Source: Bacillota bacterium (GTDB lineage: Bacteria > Bacillota > Clostridia > Oscillospirales > Acutalibacteraceae). Taken from it: a stretch of 11,118 nucleotides of DNA. A model generated the notes under the pieces. That model was not told the DNA's origin and made no database searches. It saw only the letters and a program-made list of their open reading frames with translations. Position numbers and translations under genes: made by a program. This document shows positions 7,459 to 11,118 of the stretch, in pieces. The stretch lies in contig JAUZPX010000062.1 of NCBI GenBank assembly GCA_030705695.1, forward strand, positions 1-11,118, in the 5' to 3' direction. Position 1 is the first letter of the stretch. Each line of letters starts with the position of its first letter.

Positions 7459-7490
7459 TTTAAACACTCTCCTCAAATCATATTGTAATT

Positions 7491-7519
7491 ATTATAAACG
7501 ATTTTTTACAAAATAGAAA
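7491..7519 (-). promoter_or_regulatory. Probable promoter of the aldolase gene
   Basis: On the minus strand a perfect TATAAT -10 box reads from 7496 to 7491. It would place the transcript start about 25 bases before the ATG at 7458, leaving just enough room for the GAGGAG site. A poor -35 candidate (TTTCTA, three of six consensus bases) lies 17 bases upstream at 7519-7514. The assignment rests mainly on the -10 box. Confidence 0.55.
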
Positions 7520-7550
7520 GTACTTTGATAAAAAAATTACAATCTTTGCT

Positions 7551-7586
7551 TATAGTCAAGTGCATTTTTCAAGTTAATTAACTATA
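7551..7586. repeat. 36-base inverted-repeat-bounded element, short form
   Basis: The ends TATAGTCAA (7551-7559) and TTAACTATA (7578-7586) are inverted repeats matching at eight of nine positions. The right half, AAGTTAATTAACTATA (7571-7586), contains a perfect 12-base palindrome AGTTAATTAACT (7572-7583). It matches the minus strand at 9840-9825 in 14 of 16 bases, and that second place is also bounded by TATAGTC/GACTATA ends. It ends five bases before the nth -35 box. Confidence 0.6.
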
Positions 7587-7590
7587 ACAA

Positions 7591-7619
7591 GTGACAATCA
7601 GATTTCTTTATGTTAAAAT
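7591..7619 (+). promoter_or_regulatory. Probable promoter of nth
   Basis: GTGACA (7591-7596) and TAAAAT (7614-7619) are separated by 17 bases, and TG at 7611-7612 one base before the -10 box makes it an extended -10. The start of transcription would fall near 7626, about 27 bases before the ATG. Five of six bases match the consensus in each box. Confidence 0.7.
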
Positions 7620-7652
7620 GAATATAGATTTTTTACTTTAGGATGAATTATC

Positions 7653-8279
7653 ATGAATAAAAAAGCGCAAATGCTTCGTTGTGTCGAAGCATTAAAAAAA
7701 GAATATCCTGATGCGGTTTGCTCGCTTGAATATACGGATCCTTTACAGCTGTTAATTGCTACTCGGCTTGCAGCGCAATGTACCGACCTTAGAGTTAATA
7801 TGGTAACGCCGTCGTTATTTAAACGCTTTCGTGATGTTAACGAATTTGCGGACGCTGATGTTTGCGAAGTTGAAGAGTACATTAAAAGCTGCGGATTATA
7901 TAAAACCAAAGCCAAAGATATTGTAAATATGTGTAAGGAATTACGTGACCGTTTTGGCGGAGTTGTTCCGAATACAATAGAAGAGCTTATAACGCTTCCG
8001 GGAATTGGTCGAAAAACTGCAAATCTTGTAGTTGGAGATATCTTTCATAAGCCTGCTGTTGTTGTAGATACGCATTGCATTCGCATTACATCACGGTTAG
8101 GATTTCATGACATTAAAGATGCCGCTAAAATCGAGAAAATTTTACGTGAGCTTCTGCCTCCCGAGGAGTCAAATGATTTTTGCCACAGGCTTGTACTTCA
8201 CGGAAGAGCTGTTTGTACGGCACGGTCTCCTAAATGTGACGCCTGCTGTATGAAGGAATATTGCAAAACAGGAAAATAA
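7653..8279 (+). CDS. nth: Endonuclease III (DNA glycosylase / AP lyase)
   Basis: Nth removes oxidised pyrimidines from DNA and nicks at the resulting abasic site in base-excision repair. The product has 208 residues, close to the 211 of E. coli, and its key residues fall one position from the E. coli numbering. The helix-hairpin-helix is LPGIGRKTA with the Schiff-base lysine K121. The VDTH motif has catalytic D139. The C-terminal [4Fe-4S] ligands C188, C195, C198 and C204 fit C-x6-C-x2-C-x5-C exactly, with an extra cysteine at 199. TAGGA nine bases upstream supports the ATG. It has its own promoter and a terminator right after its stop, so it is a monocistronic unit. MutY is excluded by the lysine in the catalytic loop and the short C-terminus. 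Confidence 0.97.
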   Translation: MNKKAQMLRCVEALKKEYPDAVCSLEYTDPLQLLIATRLAAQCTDLRVNMVTPSLFKRFRDVNEFADADVCEVEEYIKSCGLYKTKAKDIVNMCKELRDRFGGVVPNTIEELITLPGIGRKTANLVVGDIFHKPAVVVDTHCIRITSRLGFHDIKDAAKIEKILRELLPPEESNDFCHRLVLHGRAVCTARSPKCDACCMKEYCKTGK

Positions 8280-8282
8280 ATT

Positions 8283-8315
8283 AAGCTCTGAAAGCTATCA
8301 CTTTCAGAGCTTTTT
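8283..8315 (+). terminator. Intrinsic terminator after nth, possibly shared with the converging membrane-protein gene
   Basis: AAGCTCTGAAAG (8283-8294) pairs with CTTTCAGAGCTT (8301-8312) around the loop CTATCA, and the core stem is followed by TTTTT (8311-8315). It lies 3 bases after the nth stop codon. On the minus strand the stem is followed only by an interrupted AT-rich tract, so termination of the opposing gene there is weaker. Confidence 0.92.
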
Positions 8316-8316
8316 C

Positions 8317-9807
8317 TTATTTAAGAAAATATTTTCCAAAGATTGAATTTAACGAGCCGACTAGATTATCGTGGGCAGTTCCCTTTATATGGAAATAATT
8401 TACCGTATGCTGTTTTAAAGGCAAACCGTTTGCAATTGCATGAATTGTGTGATCAAAAATGAAATTCATTTCCCCAAGCGGTGTAATTGCACCGAAAAAA
8501 AGTACCATAACCAATATACTGAAAGCTATTTTTTTGTTTTGTTTTTTATAAGTCTTTTTTAAAGCGGCTACAGTTAACAAATAAAGTACAATAAGTGCAG
8601 GGATTGACGCTCTCATAACAAAATCGTAAGCTTCACCGATTTGATAGAACGGACAGAAAATAAGAAATCCTGTTGTAATATAGATAAGAGGATGGCGTAT
8701 CCCGCAAAGCCAAATAGCCAAGGCAACAAAAATCACTTCAAACGGCAGATAAAGTGCAATAGAATCTAAATAAAAAGTATGAGATAAGTCAATGAAATGC
8801 ATATGCCCGCCTGAAATATTTGCTGCTAAATAGAGATAAGAAGCTATTCCTACAACACCGCCGCCAATAATATTTTCAATAGAAAAGACGTCACTTATCG
8901 CATAAGGCACAAATTGAAACAGTATATTTGTCTTTTTAAGCTCGTTGCTTTTGCGTTTAATATAAAAGTCGTAAAGGACAATAAACAGAACAAAAGGCAA
9001 TATTCCGAAAAACGGTAGAGGTGAATATAATAGTAACAGTGCTAAAACCAAAACAATCGATTTAAGTTTTTTCTGAGAAAACATAAATACTGTTGCTGTC
9101 CATGCAGGAACGGCTTGATTAAACACCCAGTTAAGCTGAGTCGTAATACTGCTGATTTCAAATCCGTCGTGGTTGTCGATATGCCAGATATCAATTTTAC
9201 CTTTTTGAATGTAATAGGGGATGATGTCCATACCGCTAAAGAAGATTAACACAACGAGTGGCCATATTACTATTTTCTTCATAAATGTAAAAACAAAATA
9301 TAAAAGAAATAAAATAAAGAGGATTGCCCAAATATCTTGAAAAACATATCCTGCTTCTAAGCCAAAAACTTTGCCAAAAGCGGCTGCTGGAAGCCAGAAA
9401 GCAATATAGTATACCAAAAGCGAGTTCGTTTTTAAATCGACAACAGGCCAATGTTTATGAACAAGGTCATTAAATACCGCATTGCGGATTATATGATCGT
9501 TTGTTTGCCAAACAAAACCGCCGATTCCCGAACAGCAGACCCAGGCTGAAACAATCAGCATAAGTATTATGATTTTAGTAATATCGCTCTTTGTAAAATT
9601 CGGAATCCATAAAGCTGAAACATGCTTTAAAGCAAAGAAAAGAGAAATGACCAAAATCAGGAAAAGCGGTATTGAATAAATCGGTTTAAACCAACCATAT
9701 AGAAAAAGTGCAAACGGAATTGAAAAAAACAAGAAAAAAAGTCTCGGGACGAGTTTTGAAGTTCTGTATCCTTCTTCTAACTCTGTACCCATTATTTTTT
9801 CCAGCAT
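8317..9807 (-). CDS. Polytopic membrane protein, possible GT-C-type glycosyltransferase
   Basis: I do not recognise a named family with certainty. From the ATG at 9807 the protein has 496 residues and roughly 12-13 hydrophobic segments, the first at about 19-40, 42-63 and 76-100. After the third segment comes the hydrophilic stretch QTNDHIIRNAVFNDL, then a WPVV motif (about 101-123), with D104, H105 and R108. An acidic residue in the first large outer loop after early membrane helices, followed by a W-P pair, resembles GT-C transferases that use lipid-linked sugars. A second loop (IDIWHIDNHDGFE) also holds acidic and His residues. The start is set by GGGAGG six bases before the ATG; an in-frame extension to 9873 would run into the repeat element. 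It lies 90 bases downstream of the RfbH gene on the same strand, supporting a surface-glycan role. A flippase or O-antigen polymerase-like role is the alternative. Confidence 0.75.
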   Translation of the reverse strand: MLEKIMGTELEEGYRTSKLVPRLFFLFFSIPFALFLYGWFKPIYSIPLFLILVISLFFALKHVSALWIPNFTKSDITKIIILMLIVSAWVCCSGIGGFVWQTNDHIIRNAVFNDLVHKHWPVVDLKTNSLLVYYIAFWLPAAAFGKVFGLEAGYVFQDIWAILFILFLLYFVFTFMKKIVIWPLVVLIFFSGMDIIPYYIQKGKIDIWHIDNHDGFEISSITTQLNWVFNQAVPAWTATVFMFSQKKLKSIVLVLALLLLYSPLPFFGILPFVLFIVLYDFYIKRKSNELKKTNILFQFVPYAISDVFSIENIIGGGVVGIASYLYLAANISGGHMHFIDLSHTFYLDSIALYLPFEVIFVALAIWLCGIRHPLIYITTGFLIFCPFYQIGEAYDFVMRASIPALIVLYLLTVAALKKTYKKQNKKIAFSILVMVLFFGAITPLGEMNFIFDHTIHAIANGLPLKQHTVNYFHIKGTAHDNLVGSLNSIFGKYFLK

Positions 9808-9824
9808 GTCAGTCCTCCCAAACG

Positions 9825-9887
9825 TATAGTCGATTAACTTAAAAATTGTCTGCAAAGGCTGTACCGTTTTCAAACGAATTGACTATA
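9825..9887. repeat. 63-base inverted-repeat-bounded element, long form
   Basis: TATAGTCGATT (9825-9835) and AATTGACTATA (9877-9887) are inverted ends matching at ten of eleven positions. Inside is a small hairpin-capable CGTTTTCAAACG (9865-9876). The left 16 bases, read on the minus strand as AAGTTAATCGACTATA, match the element upstream of nth. The element fills most of the gap between the RfbH and membrane-protein genes. No transposase is encoded, so if mobile it would be a MITE-like passenger; paired operators are the other reading. Confidence 0.6.
9845..9873 (-). promoter_or_regulatory. Possible promoter of the membrane-protein gene inside the repeat element
   Basis: On the minus strand TTGAAA (9873-9868) and GACAAT (9850-9845) are separated by exactly 17 bases. 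Transcription would start near 9838, about 31 bases before the ATG at 9807. The -35 matches five of six consensus bases and the -10 four of six. It lies wholly within the 63-base repeat, so the downstream gene may be driven both by read-through from RfbH and from here. Confidence 0.4.
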
Positions 9888-9897
9888 AATGTATAAT

Positions 9898-11118
9898 TTA
9901 TTTATTTTCAAAGAAAGCCGCAAAGGTATTTACCACATGCTGTAGCATTTCTTCTGTAAGTCCCGGATAAACACCGATCCAGAACGTGTTATTCATGATT
10001 TTATCTGTGTTTTTAAGCTCACCGATAACTCTGTATTGATTCCCTGCCGCTTTCATTTCGTCAAAGCATGGGTGACGCAGCAGATTACCTGCAAACAAAT
10101 TGCGTGTTTGAATATTGTTTTTCTCGAGATAAGATACTATATCATTACGGCTAAATCCTGCATCGTCTTTAACTGTTATTAAAAATCCGAACCAACTTGG
10201 CTCTGAATTTTCCTCTGCCTGAGGCAAAACAAGCTTATCTGAAAAACAATCAAGATTATCTCGCAGGAACTTAAAGTTTTCACGGCGGCGTTTAATTATA
10301 CTAGGTAGCTTTTTTAGCTGAGAAACACCGATTGCTGCTTGCATATCAGTAACTTTAAGGTTAAATCCAAAATGCGAGTATACATATTTGTGGTCGTAGC
10401 CGAGCGGTAACTCACCAAACTGCATATCAAAGCGGTGGCAGCAGGTGTCGTCTTTACCAGGATCACACCAACAGTCACGTCCCCAGTCACGGAACGAGTT
10501 TACTATACGATGCAGCAGCGGATCGTTCGTATATACAGCACCGCCTTCGCCCATAGTCATGTGATGAGGAGGGTAAAAACTTGATGTTCCAATATCGCCG
10601 ATAGTTCCCGTATATTTCCATTCTCCGTCAATAAAATATTTTGAACCGAGAGAGTCGCAGTTATCCTCAATAAGCCAGAGATTTTTTTCAAGGCAGAAAT
10701 TCTTTACTGCTTGCAGATTAAACGGATTGCCAAGTGTGTGAGCAATCATGACAGCTTTTGTTTTTTTGGAATAAGCTTTCTCAAGCTGCGTTGCATCGAT
10801 ATTGTACATAGCGTCGTTGATGTCTACAAAAACAGGAACAGCACCGTATTGAATTATCGGAGTTACAGTTGTCGGGAATCCTGCGGCTACAGTGATGACT
10901 TCATCGCCCTTTTTAATTTGACGTTCTTTAAGTTTTGGGGAAGTCAGCGCATAAAAGGCCAGCAGGTTTGCAGAAGAACCCGAATTTGTCAGCGAGCAGA
11001 ATTTTACACCTAAAAATTCAGAAAAGTCCTTTTCAAATTGTGCGGCATAAGGACCGCTTGTGAGCCAGAAATCAAGTGAACTGTCGATAAGCGAAACCAT
11101 GTCGGCATCGTCAAAATA
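9898..11118 (-). CDS. rfbH: CDP-4-keto-6-deoxy-D-glucose 3-dehydrase RfbH (E1), N-terminus cut by window edge
   Basis: RfbH removes the C3 hydroxyl of CDP-4-keto-6-deoxyglucose with PMP and an iron-sulfur centre, leading to 3,6-dideoxyhexoses such as paratose, abequose or ascarylose for surface glycans. It has the DegT/DnrJ/EryC1/StrS aminotransferase fold. The frame stays open to the right edge (YFDDAD precedes the ATG at 11100), so the ATG is internal. The visible 406 residues lack roughly 30 of the usual 437 or so. Numbering from that ATG: TNSGSSANLL near 38-47, IEDNCDSLGS with C148, and SFYPPHHMTMGEGG, where H179 takes the place of the PLP-anchoring lysine, the mark of a dehydrase rather than an aminotransferase. 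C210-x-C212-x7-C220 fits the [2Fe-2S] pattern, and GYDHKYVYSHFGFNLK follows. No terminator follows the stop, so read-through into the membrane-protein gene is likely. Confidence 0.94.
   Translation of the reverse strand, partial: YFDDADMVSLIDSSLDFWLTSGPYAAQFEKDFSEFLGVKFCSLTNSGSSANLLAFYALTSPKLKERQIKKGDEVITVAAGFPTTVTPIIQYGAVPVFVDINDAMYNIDATQLEKAYSKKTKAVMIAHTLGNPFNLQAVKNFCLEKNLWLIEDNCDSLGSKYFIDGEWKYTGTIGDIGTSSFYPPHHMTMGEGGAVYTNDPLLHRIVNSFRDWGRDCWCDPGKDDTCCHRFDMQFGELPLGYDHKYVYSHFGFNLKVTDMQAAIGVSQLKKLPSIIKRRRENFKFLRDNLDCFSDKLVLPQAEENSEPSWFGFLITVKDDAGFSRNDIVSYLEKNNIQTRNLFAGNLLRHPCFDEMKAAGNQYRVIGELKNTDKIMNNTFWIGVYPGLTEEMLQHVVNTFAAFFENK

Larger units (their letters stand above)
7477..7652. other. Divergent aldolase-nth intergenic region
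   Basis: This AT-rich region between the divergent fba and nth genes carries, from left to right, the fba -10 box, a featureless A/T-rich stretch, a 36-base inverted-repeat-bounded element (7551-7586) and the nth promoter. No small ORF or RNA gene is apparent. Confidence 0.7.

Noticed and set aside
7459..7476. TTG at 7476 as the aldolase start
   Set aside because: It overlaps the GAGGAG ribosome binding site itself; ATG at 7458 begins with the family-typical MPLVNAKEML.
7613..7915. Minus-strand open frame across the start of nth
   Set aside because: It overlaps the nth catalytic-domain coding region and promoter and has no family resemblance.
9808..9873. ATG at 9873 as the membrane-protein start
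   Set aside because: The extra 22 codons come from the repeat element, and GGGAGG stands six bases before the ATG at 9807.
10711..11013. Plus-strand open frame inside rfbH
   Set aside because: Antisense shadow of a conserved PLP-fold region, without a ribosome binding site.
1..11118. CRISPR array, tRNA or rRNA genes, or insertion sequence
   Set aside because: No regularly spaced repeats, no tRNA-like cloverleaf ending or rRNA segment, and no transposase or integrase coding sequence were seen on either strand.

Overview
The window looks like chromosomal DNA from a low-to-moderate GC, Gram-positive-type anaerobe, most likely a Clostridia member (Oscillospirales/Ruminococcaceae-like). The clues are strong GGAGG-type ribosome binding sites, occasional TTG and GTG starts, an arginine operon running through ArgJ with an arginine-sensitive-looking ArgB, a MnmA with the TCCSLADV segment I associate with Firmicutes, and an RfbH-type 3-dehydrase. 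This placement is inference from gene style; nothing in the window fixes the species. TGA is used as a stop in several genes, so the ordinary bacterial code applies.

Left part (1-5567, + strand): the distal part of an arginine biosynthesis operon. It holds the C-terminal part of argJ (cut by the left edge), argB, a small GNAT acetyltransferase, argD and argF, with gaps of 6 to 25 bases or a 4-base overlap. It is followed by a YgjP/DUF45 zinc metallopeptidase and the tRNA 2-thiouridylase mnmA. ArgJ-ArgB-ArgD-ArgF cover most of the acetylated route from glutamate to citrulline; argC and the carbamoyl-phosphate synthase genes would lie outside. The tail genes of the run (peptidase, mnmA) have no obvious arginine role.

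Middle (5575-8315): a very AT-rich gene for a CPBP-family intramembrane protease (+), then class II fructose-bisphosphate aldolase (-), then endonuclease III (+). CPBP and aldolase converge on a shared hairpin terminator. The aldolase and nth genes diverge from a 194-base region holding a promoter for each.

Right part (8317-11118, - strand): two genes of probable cell-surface glycan metabolism. One encodes a polytopic membrane protein with a GT-C-like loop motif. The other is RfbH, the CDP-4-keto-6-deoxy-glucose 3-dehydrase of 3,6-dideoxyhexose synthesis, cut by the right edge. Transcription runs from RfbH to the membrane protein. The 90-base gap between them is largely a 63-base inverted-repeat-bounded element that contains a plausible promoter. 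A shorter relative of this element lies upstream of nth; the pair is the most unusual thing I found. Apart from this the window is ordinary housekeeping and surface-sugar DNA, and I see no convincing undescribed multi-gene system, CRISPR array, tRNA, rRNA or insertion sequence.
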